Assembly: GCA_019022495.1 (NCBI GenBank)
Contig: JAFEKR010000016.1
Coordinates: forward strand, 248,001 to 312,000
Length of the DNA: 64,000 bases
Origin: Epichloe hybrida
Lineage: Eukaryota; Ascomycota; Sordariomycetes; Hypocreales; Clavicipitaceae
Direction: 5' to 3'
Made by a program: the position numbers and the translations under genes. Below are positions 1-12,700 of this stretch, piece after piece. Below the pieces are notes generated by a model. The model did no database searches, was not told where the DNA came from, and saw only the letters and a program-made list of their open reading frames with translations. How positions within the stretch are numbered: the first letter of the stretch is position 1; every line of letters starts with the position of its first letter.

Positions 1-456
1 ATTATATTAAGTTAGTAAGCTCCTTTTCTTAATCCTATAGTTCCTTAAGTTACTTAAGCTAGGTAATTTACTCCCTAACTACTATCTCTTTTACTACTAT
101 AGTAAAGGGTATAGCTTAGATAAGGTTATAGAATATAGTATATCCCTAGCTATAGTATTACTATTATTTAGCTAATCCTAAGTAATATATAATATAGTTC
201 TAGTGGATTAAGTTATTCTCCCCCTTATATTACTCTTAGGTAGCTAGTAAGAGAAGCTTTAGAATTATAAGAATAAAGGGATAGCTAAGTAAGAGATATA
301 GGGGCGTTTATATATTAACTAAAGCTTGCTAGGTCTAAGTGTGTTATACGTGTAAGTCACTAACTTATAGCTAGTGGCTTGCTAGTGTCACGTGGACCTA
401 GCCCTACAGCGTGGTGCGCTAGCGGGGTGCACCCGTGTTATGAGTGGGGCCTCACA
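1..456 (-). mobile_element. Ty3/gypsy LTR (inverted copy), continues left of window
   Basis: This stretch is the reverse complement of 3,419-3,885, with scattered C-to-T/G-to-A differences. Its right edge ends in ggcctcaca, the inverse of the LTR start tgtgaggcc, and sits in a copia A LTR at ...|cggat. It is therefore the end of a gypsy element that runs leftwards out of the window. The GC-rich core around 390-456 is less mutated than the rest. No coding sequence is visible. Confidence 0.7.
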
Positions 457-3418
457 CGGATCTTCATCGGTTCAATCGTGGCCAAAGACTAGACTAATTA
501 TAAGTCTAGCACAATGCACGCAATGCGATTAGCTGCATTAATTCGCTACTCTCTCTTTTAGCCTTACCTATAGATTTTGCTTACTTTCCTAGTATCTAGA
601 CTTTCCCTCTCTTCTCTTTCCTAGCTATCTATCTAACTATTATTAACTTTAATATATTATAGGATTATCCTATTACTTACGTAAGCACCTTAGTGTAACT
701 AATACTAATTAGTAATTAACTTTATAACTATAAATAAGCTAGGTATTCTAAGAAAAGACATTTCTACAGACGCTACTACTACTACCCCTTATTATACTAT
801 AATAGTTATTATAGTAAAGAGGTATAACTATATAAGTGTGCTAAAGAAAAAGACTAGAATCCTAGTTATAGGCTTGTTAGGCTTCTAAGGAATTAATTTA
901 TTAACCCTTAGGCTAAGGGATATAACTTTATTATATCTATCCGGGATATTGTTATTAATTGTTATTTTATTGTCTATCACAAGAAAACTAACTAACTAAC
1001 TGAATCTATTGCCGTAAGGCATTTATTTCGAACCTGACGTTAAATAACCTTAGCTAAGCTAGCTAACTCAAATTAATCATTACGACTATTACTAACGATA
1101 TTATCTGATATAATTAAATAACTAACAAGCTTTATTCCTTTTAATAGGTATTTACAGAACCCCCCCCCCTTTTAACACACCTATAAATTCCCTTTAACAC
1201 ATTACTTTCTAATAAACCTTTAATCTCTCCCTATAAGCATTTACTACTAATTTTTTACCCCCTTTACTCTTAGTGCTATTTACCCTATGCTTATTAGTAA
1301 GAAAGAGAGATTACCTCCTTCCCTCCTTCTTATAAAAACAGGAAGGGGTAATTCCTATTAATCCCTTATTACTTTTCTTATTATTTTCTAGTTACTTTTA
1401 GTATTTCTATTGCTTTATTTATCCTAATTAATTTATTCTTATTACTGCTTTTGCTACTTTTTCTTTAGTTTTTCCCTGTTTTCATAATTTTCTAATTTTA
1501 TTAGAGTAATAATGCTCCTAAAGTATAAAAGAAAACCTTTGTAATAGTAATAGGTAAACATAGGAGCTTAATTAGTAGTAAGGAATAACTACCTAATAAC
1601 ATTCCTTTTATAGTTAAAGATAGCAGAGAAATCTAGACCTTTTATAAGAGAAAGAGCTACTAGTAATAGTAAGGCTTTAATCTTTACCCCTAAAAGACCC
1701 TAAGAGCATAAGTTACCCTTATGCCTTTAATAGCTTACTTATGCTTTCTTTTACAATTAGAAAGAATCTATTAAGCTAGATTTAGAGATTACTTTATAAC
1801 TTAAGCTTAATAACTAGATTACGAAATTTATTAACCTTAGTAAGTATTAAGGCTAGAGAGATAATAACTTATAGGAATTATTCTAAGAAGACTTTAAAGG
1901 CTAGTCTAAAAATACCTTTAAAAGGGTATCTAAGGAAGTTATTAGAGAATTACATAATTCTCTATAAGATAATAGTATTCTTATTAAGCAAGGCCTATGA
2001 TATTTAATCCTAGTATCCCTTAAAGAAGTGCTTTATTAAACTTTATTGCCTCTTTAGTTATAGGAAAGATTATAGGAAAGACTACAATCTTCTAAACCCC
2101 TAGAGCCTTAATATAAATAGCCCTAATAACTTACCCTAGAAATCTATATTCCCTAACCCTAAAGATTACCTAAACCTTTATAAGAGCCCCTATAATAATC
2201 TCTATTAAATTAATAGCTTTATCCTAATAATTATTATTAATAACAACTAGTAAACTATTATTTATAATAAATTATGCCTTTATAGTAATTCCTCTCTAAA
2301 GATTAAATTATAAAGAAGATCTTAGAGCTTATAAAGATATATAAGAATAGTGACTACTATAGTAGGAAGCTATATAACTTCTTAACACTAAAGATGACGC
2401 TCTTTAAAAATAAGTATAATAGAATTAACTTTCCTTAAATATATTATTAGAAGGCTTTCCCTATTATATTAATAAGTAATACTAAATAGTACTTCCTAAA
2501 TTACCTCTTTAGAGATAACTATTCCTATAAAGAGATAATTACTTAAATCTATTAATACTTTAAGATAGAAAGTAACTAGTAATTCTATTACTATAAATAA
2601 AGTAATATAATATTAAAGAGTATAATAAAGAAAAACCCTAATAAAAGGAAGCTTAATTACCTTAAGATTATATTATTAACCCTTAAGAAAATATATAGAG
2701 AGCTATACCTTACTAAAATAGTAAATACTAAACTTTATAAGTTAGTATTAAATACTATAGCTAGTATACCTAAATATTAGATAGTAAAATATATACACTC
2801 CCTAGGCTTTAAAAGTCTTACTAGAGATCTTTATAAGGTAATTACTATTATAAAATTAAATAACAAGTTCCCCTAATACCTTTAGTACTAATAAGGAGAC
2901 CCTTTAGAGGCTATATTTACTTATTATTAGTATAAATAATAATCCTATAGTAAGGGAAGCTATTATAAGCAAAGCCCTAAGCTAAGCACTAAGTATTACT
3001 TTATATATAGTAAGAGTAGCTACTAGTTTTCTAATTACTTTACTAAAGAATATTAAAAGAAAAAAGACTAATAGTAAGCTAGTAAAATATATTATATACC
3101 CCCTTTAAAGAAGATATTCTAGGTATTTCTTACCTCTTATAAAGGGTAGGACAATAATAAGCCTAATAAGGCCTTAGGTTAGGATTAGGAATTACATCTT
3201 ATTAACTATATAAAGGCTAAAGATAATAATAATAATATAGAGGAGCTACTATTAATAGTATATTTAAGTATTATATAATTCTTTTACTCTAGACTATAGA
3301 CTAACTATAACACTACTAATATTAATATCCTTGTGACCTTAAATAATTAAGCTTTTTAGCATGTATTCCTTAGGTAAAAGCTCTATAAGCTATAAGAGTG
3401 TAATAAAGGCTTAATCTA
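457..3418 (+). mobile_element. Copia family A fragment (5' LTR remainder plus gag region), heavily RIP-mutated
   Basis: Positions 457-704 match the LTR of the copia A element at 34,916-35,165 and 705-3,418 match its internal region up to about 39,100. The internal part is a gag region with almost every reading frame broken by TAG/TAA. The site corresponding to the insertion point of the short B element at 36,617 is empty here (around 2,245), so this copy shows the unoccupied target. At 3,419 it is cut by a gypsy LTR. The left end of its LTR lies beyond the gypsy LTR at 1-456. Confidence 0.7.
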
Positions 3419-6400
3419 TATAAGGCCCCACTCATAACACCAGCGCGCTAGCGCACCACCAGGCGGGCGCACCACGCCCTAGGGCTAGGTCTACATAACA
3501 CTAGCAAGTTACTAGCTATAAGCTAGTAACTTACACGTATAACATACTTAGACCTAGTAAGCTTTAGTTAATATATAAACGCCCTTATACCTCTTACCTA
3601 GCTATTCCTTTATTCTTATAATTCTAAAGCTTCTTTTACTAGCTACCTAAGAGTAATATAAGGAGGAGAATAACTTAATTTACTAGAACTATACTATATA
3701 TTACTTAGGATTAGCTAGATAATAATAATACTATAGCTAAGAATATACTATATTTTATAACCTTATTTAAAGCTATACCCTTTACTATAGTAGTAAAAGA
3801 GGTAGTAGTTAGGGAGTAAATTACTTAGCTTAAGTAACTTAAGGAACTATAGGATTAAGAAAAGAAGCTTACTAACTTAATATAATCTTATAGAGAACTA
3901 GTAAAAAGAAACTAAAAGGATAGTTTATCCTTAAGCCTTAGTAGCTAAGAAGTTAAGGTTTAAAATATTATAAAACTCTAATACCTTATAAACCTATAGA
4001 AGTATAAGATATAGCTTAATAACCTTAACTATACCTTTAAGGGGGTAAAGAAAAAGTATTACTAGGATAACTAAAAAATCCTCTTTATACTTAACTATAT
4101 ATATATAAACTATTAGGCTAGATAGGACTAATATATTAAAGAATAACTAGCTAATAGTTAGGATTATTATAAGAATAACTAGGATAAGTTCTAAGACTAG
4201 ACCCTTATATTACTTAAAGACTTTGTAAGTTATAATATATAAATAGCTATATAGCTAGAAAATATAAAGTAAAAGAAGGGCTAGAGTCCTATTAAGTTTA
4301 GTATTTACTTAGATTTACTAGAGAAATACCTAGAATAAGCTTTAGAAAAGACTTATACTCTTATATTCTTTATAAAATTACTTCCTAACTTATAAGATTA
4401 TATTAACCTATATATAGATATTACTAGTCTAATATAAGAAGATATTATATAACTTACCTAGTAATTCTAGGAGGTAATATTAAAAAATAAGCAAAAGCTA
4501 AATAATTTAGAAGAGAAAGGGCTATATAAGGTAGCTTAATACTAAAGATATAACTCCCTATAAGGGTATTAGCTAAATAAGGACTAAAGAGATAAGAATA
4601 AGGATAAGGAAAAGACCTTAGCTACTTACCTAAATAATAATAAACTATAAGGAAGAAAATAGTACTATAACTATAGTAGTATAAAGTATTTCTTTTATAA
4701 TTATAATAAGCTAAGGAAAGACTAATAAGAAGGTTAGGAAAACTCCTAGAGGTAAAAGTAAAAGCCCTTACCTTTACCTTAGATACTAGGGTACTAGTAA
4801 GACACTAATTCTATATACTAGTTACTATTTATAGGCATAAAGATATTAAAATAGTAGCGGATCTTAATAGTTATACTAAGATTAATATTATAAGCGCTTA
4901 ATTTATATAGACTTATAAGCTTAATTAGGCTAAGGCTATAGTACCTATCTTAAAGGTAGTAGGGGCTTTAATAGTTCCCTAATATAATATCTATAAGGTA
5001 CCTATTTTAATTAAAGATTTATAGGGTAAAGAGAAAGACCTTAAGTTACTATATATAGCTATTAATAAGAACCTAAGAGCAAAGGGAAGCCCTATATTAA
5101 TTAGAATATATATACTTATAGAAGAATATATATATCTTTACTTATACTTATAAGAATAGTGGTTTAAAAAGAGAAAGATAGCCTTTTTACTACTAACTCC
5201 CTATAAGTTTATAAAGGTAATATATAATAAGATAATTATATATACTATTATAGGCGTAATAGAAGATAAGTTTATCCCTCTTAAAGATAAAGAGAAGGTA
5301 AAAGTATATAAAACTATTAAAAATATCCTAAAGAAACTATATAAATTTAAAGATATATTTATATTAGATAAGGTAAGGAGCCTCCTATTAAAAAAGTTAA
5401 CTAACTATATAATTAATCTTATACTAGAAGCTACACCCCTATATAAACTAATTTATTCTCTCTCCTAAAGTAAACTTAAAGAGCTCTAGGAATATATTAA
5501 TAATAACTTAAAGAAAGGCTAGATAAGACCCTTAAAGAGCCTAGTAGGCATGCTTATTTTATTTATACTAAAGAAGGATAAAATACTATAGCTATATATT
5601 AACTATTAAGGGCTTAATAAGGTAATATAGAAGAATTACTATACTCTCCCCCTAATTTTAAAGATCCTTAATTAATACTAAGGGGCCTATTTCTTTTCTA
5701 AGATTAATATTAAGGATATATACTACTAAATTTATATTAAAGAGAGTAATAAATAAAAGATAGCTTTTTGTATATATTATAGGCACTATAAGTACCTTAT
5801 AATGCCTTTTAGGTTAATAAATACCCTAGTTACTTTCTAGAGTTATATCTATAAGGCATTATATAGGCTAGTTAACACTATTTATATAGTATATTTAAAT
5901 AATATCTTAATTTTCTTTAAGATAAAGGAGAAGTATACTAAATATATTAAGTAAGTTCTTAAATATATAAGGTTAGTAAAGTTATATATAAAACTCTCTA
6001 AGTGTTTTTTTTATAAGGAATTAGTAAAATTCCTAGGGTTTATTCTCTTTATTAATAGAATATTAATAAATACTTACTAGGTTAATATAATTAAAGAATA
6101 AAAGAAGCTAATAAGTTTTAAGGATATATAGTTATTTCTTAGGTTCTATAACTTTTACTAATAGTTTATCTATAAATACTCTAGGATTATAGTACCTCTT
6201 TATATGTTAATAAAGGGTAGTTAAAATAGTATTTAGACTAGGAGGTTTATATTTAGAGAAAAGAAGTAGTTAGTATTTAACTAGCTAAAAGATACCTTTT
6301 AGTAAGCGCCTTTACTCTAATACTATAACCTAAGTTAAGTAGTGTGTATTAAGATAGATACCTTAATTTTTATAATAGTAAGAATTTTATCTTAGTAAGA

Positions 6401-7763
6401 TAATAAGGGCTATTAGTATCTAGTAGCCTTTTAGTTAAGGAAGTTTATAGACACTAAATATAACTATAGTATAGCTAATTAAGAGCTACTTACTATAGTA
6501 AAGTTATTTAAACACTAGTAATATTATATTAAAGGTATAGAGATACCTATAAAGGTTCTATTAGACTATTATAACCTATAGACCTTTATAAAGTAGTAAA
6601 AGCTAAATAAAAAATAGGTATAATAATATATATTCCTTTACCCTTTTTATTTTATAATTAAGTATAGACTAGGGAAAAGTAACCTTATAGATATACTATT
6701 AAGAAAGTCTAATTATAAAGGTAAACCTATATTAAATAAGGCACTCCTACTAGAGCTTTAAAGAAAGATAGTAAATATCTATATAGTAAAAGAAAAAGTA
6801 CTAATATATTAAAGAAGTTATAGTATAACACTAGTCTTAGAACCTACTAAGGTAAGAGTAGCCTAGGTAAAAGGCTAGTTAGCTACTATAAATCTAGTAA
6901 TAGGTTAGCTAAATAAGGGTGATTTTAAGGAGAAGGTAGTATGTGTTTAAGATATTAGTATAGTATAAGTAATTTAGGGGGCTATTATATTACTAAATCC
7001 TTACTAATCTATAGTAAATAAACTATTAGTATAACTACTATAGAAGGTATAGGACTAAGATTTAGATTTATAAAAGTATAAAGGTAAGGTTAACTTCTAA
7101 GTAAAAGGGAGGGGAAAAGCTAGTTTATAGTTATATAGTATAAGGGGCCTTCTAATATATAAAGACTAGGTAGTTATTCTATAGAAGCCTATCTTATAAT
7201 AGGAGCTTCTATAGCTATACTATAATAATTTATTAGTAAGTTACTTTAGGACTAAATATACTCTTAAGCTACTAAAATATTACTATTAGTAGCTAGTAAT
7301 AAGTAAAGCTATTTTAGACTATATGTCTAGCTATAAAGTATACTAGTATATAGTAGCTAGATAGCACTACCCCTATAGAAGCCTTAAATTACTACTAATA
7401 CTAAGGTAACTATAGGTAAAGATCTTAATAGACTTTGTTATAGGTTTACTACTAGTGTAGCTAGGTAAGTAAGAAACTAACGTAATTCTAGTAATTATAG
7501 ACTAATTTACTAAGTACTTTGTTTTCCTTCCTATAAAGACTATAATTAATATAGCTAAATTAGTAAAGTTATTCTATAAGGAGATTAAGCTATAATTTAG
7601 AGCGCTAGAGGGTATTATGTCTAATAGAGGGTTAGTATTTATAAGCTAATTCTAGTTAGAGGTATATTACTAGTTATATATAAAGCAAAGGCTTTTAATA
7701 GTATTTTACCCCTAAACTAATAGGTAAATAAAGAGAATAAATTAAGTACTTAAGTATTACTTA
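3419..7763 (+). mobile_element. Ty3/gypsy retrotransposon (chromovirus-like), RIP-ruined and truncated in integrase
   Basis: A 5' LTR starts at tataaggcccc (3,419; originally TGTGAGG) and runs to at least 3,885. Reading through TAG/TAA as mutated Gln/Trp codons gives gag near 3.95-4.7 kb, a protease-like stretch near 4.8-5.1 kb, a reverse transcriptase near 5.4-6.1 kb (PLKSPVG, YYQIYIKESN, MPFRL blocks), RNase H near 6.2-6.7 kb and an integrase core near 7.4-7.75 kb ending in FYPQTNRQT. The order protease-RT-RNaseH-integrase is that of Ty3/gypsy. The RT catalytic YxDD reads YLNN at 5,892-5,903. The element stops at 7,763, where a microsatellite-rich element begins; its 3' end and 3' LTR are missing. 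It cannot encode protein. Confidence 0.8.
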
Positions 7764-9730
7764 CAGAGCATGTAATGTAATGTAATGTAATGTAATATTT
7801 GGGGTTTGGATGTAATGTGTAATGTAATGTAATGTAATGTAATGTAATGTGTAATTATTACATATTACATTACATTACATATTACATTACATTACATATT
7901 ACATTACATTACATATTACATTACATTACATATTACATTACATTACATATTACATTACATTACATATTACATTACATTACATATTACATTACATTACATA
8001 TTACATTACATTACATATTACATTACATTACATATTACATTACATTACATATTACATTACATTACATATTACATTACATTACATTACAAACATTACAAAT
8101 GTAATGTTAGGGGAAAATAAAAGTGGGGTATATTAAGATCTTATAATATTATATGGATTTTTCTTTATTAAGTTAATATTAGTGTTAATTTAATTACTAT
8201 TTTAGTTTATTTACTATAAATTATTTAAGTTTCCTTAGTTTTAGATTATTAGTTATATATTAGGGTGTAGGGTATACTATATAGGTTTAAGAGTAGAATA
8301 AAATTCCTTAAATTTTGTTTTATATTATATAATTTTAAAATAGTAATAAATCTAATTTCTAGGATTTAATATTATATTATTTAACCTAAGTATTTATTTT
8401 ACTATATAATACCCTATATATACTTTAAAATTTAATATAAAATAATATATTATAAGTCTAAATAATTATATTAAGGACTAATAAAGAAATCTTTAAAAAG
8501 CTTATATTATTAAAAGTAAATTAATTTAAGATAGAATATAAAATCTAATTTTATAAAGTTAATAAATAAATATTATACTTTTTAAAATAAAAGTTTATTT
8601 CTTCTTAGTAAAGAAAATTAAAAAGCTTATAAGTTATATAAGTTTATAGGAATTTAAAGCTATAAAATAATAATATAGTTTATTTAAGGTATAAATAAAA
8701 ATTAAGTATATAATAAGGTTTATTTATAATATAATTAACTTTTTTATAGCTTATTTACCTAGTTATATATAATTTTATTTTAAATAAAAGGTATTTTCTA
8801 AAGTAAGTTTAAAAGTAAGTCTAAAGTAAGTCTTACTAATTATAGTACTAACTTCTTAATAGCTTATTTACTTAGATATATATGATTTTCTCTTAAAAAG
8901 AAAGTATATATAAAAGTGGGTCTAAAGTAGGTCTTACTAATAATAGTATTAACTTCTTTATAGCTTATTAGCTAAAATATTTATGATTCTCTCTTAAAAA
9001 GAAAGTATATATAAAAGTGGGTCTAAAGTGGGTCTTACTAATAATACTATTAACTTCTTTATAGCTTATTAGCTTAGATATATATGATTTTCTCTTAAAA
9101 AGATAGTATACTTAAAAGTAGGTCTAAAGTGGGTCTAACTAATAATAGTATTAACTTCTTTATAGCTTATTTACTTAAAAGTAAGTTTTTAATATTTTTC
9201 TAAGAAATAAGCTTCAAAAGTAAGTTTTATTAGTTTTATAAGTTATAATTAAAATTAGTATAGTAATTTAACCTTAATCTATATTTTTAGAACCCTAATA
9301 TATACTTTTCTAATTATTTAAGTTATTTCTTACTATTAATTTCTAATTACTTAACCTAAATATTAAAAAATAAAAAATAATTACAAATAATTATAAATAA
9401 TTACATGTAATGTAATGTAATGTGTGAAAGGGGGGTGTAATGTAATGTAATGTAATGTGTAATGTAATGTAATGTAATGTGTAATGTAATGTAATGTGTA
9501 ATGTAATGTAATGTGTAAAATAATTACAAATAATTATAAATAATTACATGTAATGTAATGTAATGTGTGAAAGGGGGGTGTAATGTAATGTAATGTAATG
9601 TGTAATGTAATGTAATGTGTAATGTAATGTAATGTGTAATGTAATGTAATGTGTAATGTAATGTAATGTGTAATAATTACATTACATTACAAACATTACA
9701 CAATGTAATGTAATGTAATGTGATGCTCTG
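7764..9730. mobile_element. hAT-like non-coding element hA3 (CAGAG termini, GTAAT subterminal repeats)
   Basis: The termini are CAGAGCAT at 7,764 and its inverse ATGCTCTG ending at 9,730. Inside each end lie long runs of (tgtaatg)n, in the left end followed by the inverse (attac)n array, so the end can fold back on itself. The middle (8.1-9.4 kb) is AT-rich with near-100-bp tandem units that carry aaaagtgggtctaaagtggg (about 8,911, 9,016 and 9,112). It shares this architecture with the elements at 10,493 and 42,392. The 8-bp flanks (attactta / atgtttag) do not match, and the left flank is gypsy while the right flank is copia, so this copy sits at a rearrangement junction. No transposase was found. 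Confidence 0.6.
7858..8088. repeat. 17-bp minisatellite array
   Basis: The unit attacattacattacat (17 bp) is repeated head to tail about 13 times with little divergence. Because 17 is not a multiple of three, it yields an apparent 85-residue ORF with a 17-residue period (Ile/Thr/Leu/His/Tyr only), which is a repeat artefact. The array is the inverse of the (tgtaatg)n run at 7,770-7,852, so the two can pair as a long hairpin. Confidence 0.85.
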
Positions 9731-11740
9731 ATGTTTAGTATCCCTTTAGCTATAGCTTCTTAAATAAAGGCCTCCTCCTAATCTTTGTTTATAAGTACGT
9801 AAAGCTAAATTAGGCTAATATTTTTCTTAGGGCTATAAGGTTTTCTTTTCCTTGCTTTTATTCCTTTAGGGTAAGGCAGTAAATCTTTAACTTAATAGCT
9901 TCCCTTCAGGGCCTTCTAGGCTTTATAAGCCTTCTCTTTAGACTCTTCTATGCTTATAAATTAGACTATAAGGGCCTTTCTTAGTCTTCCTTATCTTCTC
10001 TTAGCTAGTACCTATAGCTTTTTACCTTTTTCTATTAGGGGATCTCTTTTAGTAGTAGTAGTTAGTTATATAGTTACTTCTTCCTCTATATTATTAGGCT
10101 TTATCTCCTACTACTTTAGTCCCTCTATAATATATAGGTCTTTATAGTAGGGCTTTACTACTATAAAGTGAAACTTCACTAGGCTATAGGGTATATTAAC
10201 TATATAGGTCTCTCTATTAGTAGTAAGTAGCTTATAAGGGCTATGCTAGCTACCCTTCTCTCTTTATATGTATATATTAGCCTATAGGGGTAGCTAATAT
10301 ATAGGTGCTATATTAGGGCTATTCTAGGCTTTAAGAGCATTATAGACTTACTATAAAGCTAGATAGTGGCGGACTTTATTAGTAGCTTTATAAATTACTT
10401 TAGTATATTAAATAATAAAGATACTTAGTAGTAACTTATCTATTATTTATAGGTAGCCTCTAAAGACTAGTAGGGTTAGGATCAGAGGTTTACATGTAGT
10501 GTAGTAAATGTAGTATTTTGACTTTCCTTGTAGTATGTAGTGTAGTGAATTGTAATGTAGTGTAGTATGTAGTGTAGTGTAGTAAATACTACACTACACT
10601 ACAAATACTACATGTAGTATAAGGCTAAAAATAAAAGTGGGGCATATTAATATCTTATAATATTCTTCAGATTTTTCTTCATTAACTTAATATTAGCTTT
10701 CTTTTTTATTAGAATTTAGTTATTTAGTTATAAATCTTTAAAGTTTATACTTATTTAAACTATTAAGCTTATAATAGGAATAGGGTAGCTAAGTATGGTA
10801 ATTTTAGTATTACTATATAACTTTATTTATTTCCTAAATTCTAAAGGTTATTTTATCTTTCTAGATCTTTAATTAGATTTAATATTCATTTTAATATACT
10901 TTTTTTACTTTAAATCTAAGATTTACCCTAAAGAAATTATTTACTATTATATATAAATAGGATAATAAATCTAATAATAATATATTTATAAAGATAAGCT
11001 ATTTATAATAAATAAAAATTTTTACTTTATATTATAGAAGGGTTTTTAGCTATATATCTTCTTTTATTATAATTATAAATAATTATATTAAGTTTTTAGG
11101 TTTTTTAAGTTAAAAGAAATGTAAAAACCCTTAAAAAAGCTTTGAAAAAGCTTTGAAAAAATAGCTAGAATATTATTCTTATAATATTAAAAAGAAATAT
11201 AATATATTTTCCTTTATTACTAAAATTAGAAAAAAAAGCTTTAAAAGTAAGCTTAAGAATATATACTATTTTTAGCTTACTTACTTAGCTATATATTATA
11301 CTAAAAAGTAGGTTTAAAAGTAAACCTTATTAACTATACCTTTTATTTACTAATAGTTTCTATGCTTTTTCTATAAATTTATCTAAAGAAAAAGATATAT
11401 TAATAAAAGTGGGTCTAAAGTAAGTCCTTATAATTATACCTTTACTTCCTAATAACTTTTATGCTTTTTTCTATAATCTAGTCTTAGAAAAAGTGGGTCT
11501 AAAGTGGGTCCTTATAATTATACCTCTACTTTCTAATAACTTTTATGCTTTTTTCTATAATCTAGTCTTAGAAAAAGGAGGTGTTAATAAAAGTGGGTCT
11601 AAAGTGGGTCCTTATAATTATCCCTTTACCTCCTAATAACTTTTATGCTTTTTTCTATAATCTAGTCTTAGAAAAAGAAGGAATTAATAAAAGTAAGTCT
11701 AAAGTGGGTCCTTATAGTTGCCTTTTACTTAGAGTTTATA

Positions 11741-11978
11741 CAGTCTAACCCCTGAATGATTTTACACTCGTTACAAGGCCCACGCGGGGCAGCCACTATC
11801 AGCTATGAGTGGCTATTATTAGTGGAGCTGATAGGGACGCTACAGGGGTAAAAAGGTACTAAGTAGTCTAAGTAAATAACATATAATCTTAAGTATTTTT
11901 TACCCCATCTAGTGATTTTTTATTAGCCTGCTATCCCCGGTCATGTACCTCGTGTAAAATCATTCAGGGGTTAGACTG
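11741..11978. mobile_element. 238-bp MITE with 27-bp perfect inverted repeats and TA duplication
   Basis: The inverted termini begin cagtctaacccctgaatgat and are identical over 27 bp (11,741-11,767 and 11,952-11,978). TA dinucleotides flank both sides (11,739-40 and 11,979-80). This fits a Tc1/mariner-type MITE. The interior is GC-normal and contains intact CpA/TpG, unlike the surrounding RIP-mutated hA2, so it either inserted after RIP or is too short to be targeted. A similar terminal sequence occurs at 19,063-19,098 in the gene island. Confidence 0.8.
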
Positions 11979-12066
11979 TACTATTTTTTAATTAGTTATA
12001 GAATTATTTCTTAAAAGAGATATTAAATTTATTATTACTATTACTACTATTACTACTACTACTACT

Positions 12067-12268
12067 ATTATTACTATTATTACTATTATTACTATTATTA
12101 CTATTATTACTATTATTACTATTATTACTATTATTACTATTATTACTATTATTACTATTATTACTATTATTACTATTATTACTATTATTACTATTATTAC
12201 TATTATTACTATTATTACTATTATTACTATTATTACTATTATTACTATTATTACTATTATTACTATTA
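12067..12268. repeat. TATTATTAC microsatellite array
   Basis: About 22 near-perfect 9-bp units lie inside hA2. The sister element hA1 (43,805-43,840) has only a short trace of this run, so it expanded in this copy. Confidence 0.85.
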
Positions 12269-12500
12269 TTATTATTTTAAAAAATATAAGAAAGAAAAGT
12301 ATTTTATTTTATTAATATATTTAAAAAGCTTAAAATACTAAGTAATTAAAAAGTATAGCTTTTTCTATAGTAATTTCCTTATACTTATTTATATTTATAT
12401 TTTAGTTACTTATTTACTATTTAATTTTAATTAAACTTTAACACTAATAATATTATAAGTTAATATAATTTATTATAGCTTATAGTAGCTTATAAACTAT

Positions 12501-12700
12501 AAGCTATTATAAGCTATTATAAGCTATTATAAGCTATTATAAGCTATTATAAGCTATTATAAGCTATTATAAGCTATTATAAGCTATTATAAGCTATTAT
12601 AAGCTATTATAAGCTATTATAAGCTATTATAAGCTATTATAAGCTATTATAAGCTATTATCAGCTATTATAAGCTATTATAAGCTATTATAAGCTATTAT
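12501..12700. repeat. 10-bp aagctattat minisatellite, 20 units
   Basis: There are twenty head-to-tail units, only one with a substitution (cagctattat). The array lies near the right end of hA2. The equivalent place in hA1 (about 44,136-44,320) has the same unit with fewer perfect copies. Confidence 0.9.

Noticed and set aside
7858..8088. Regular array considered as CRISPR-like
   Set aside because: Units are contiguous without spacers and the host is a fungus.
7847..8104. 85-residue ORF with a repeating Ile/Thr/Leu/His/Tyr pattern
   Set aside because: Direct translation of a 17-bp minisatellite; no start context, no sequence other than the repeat.
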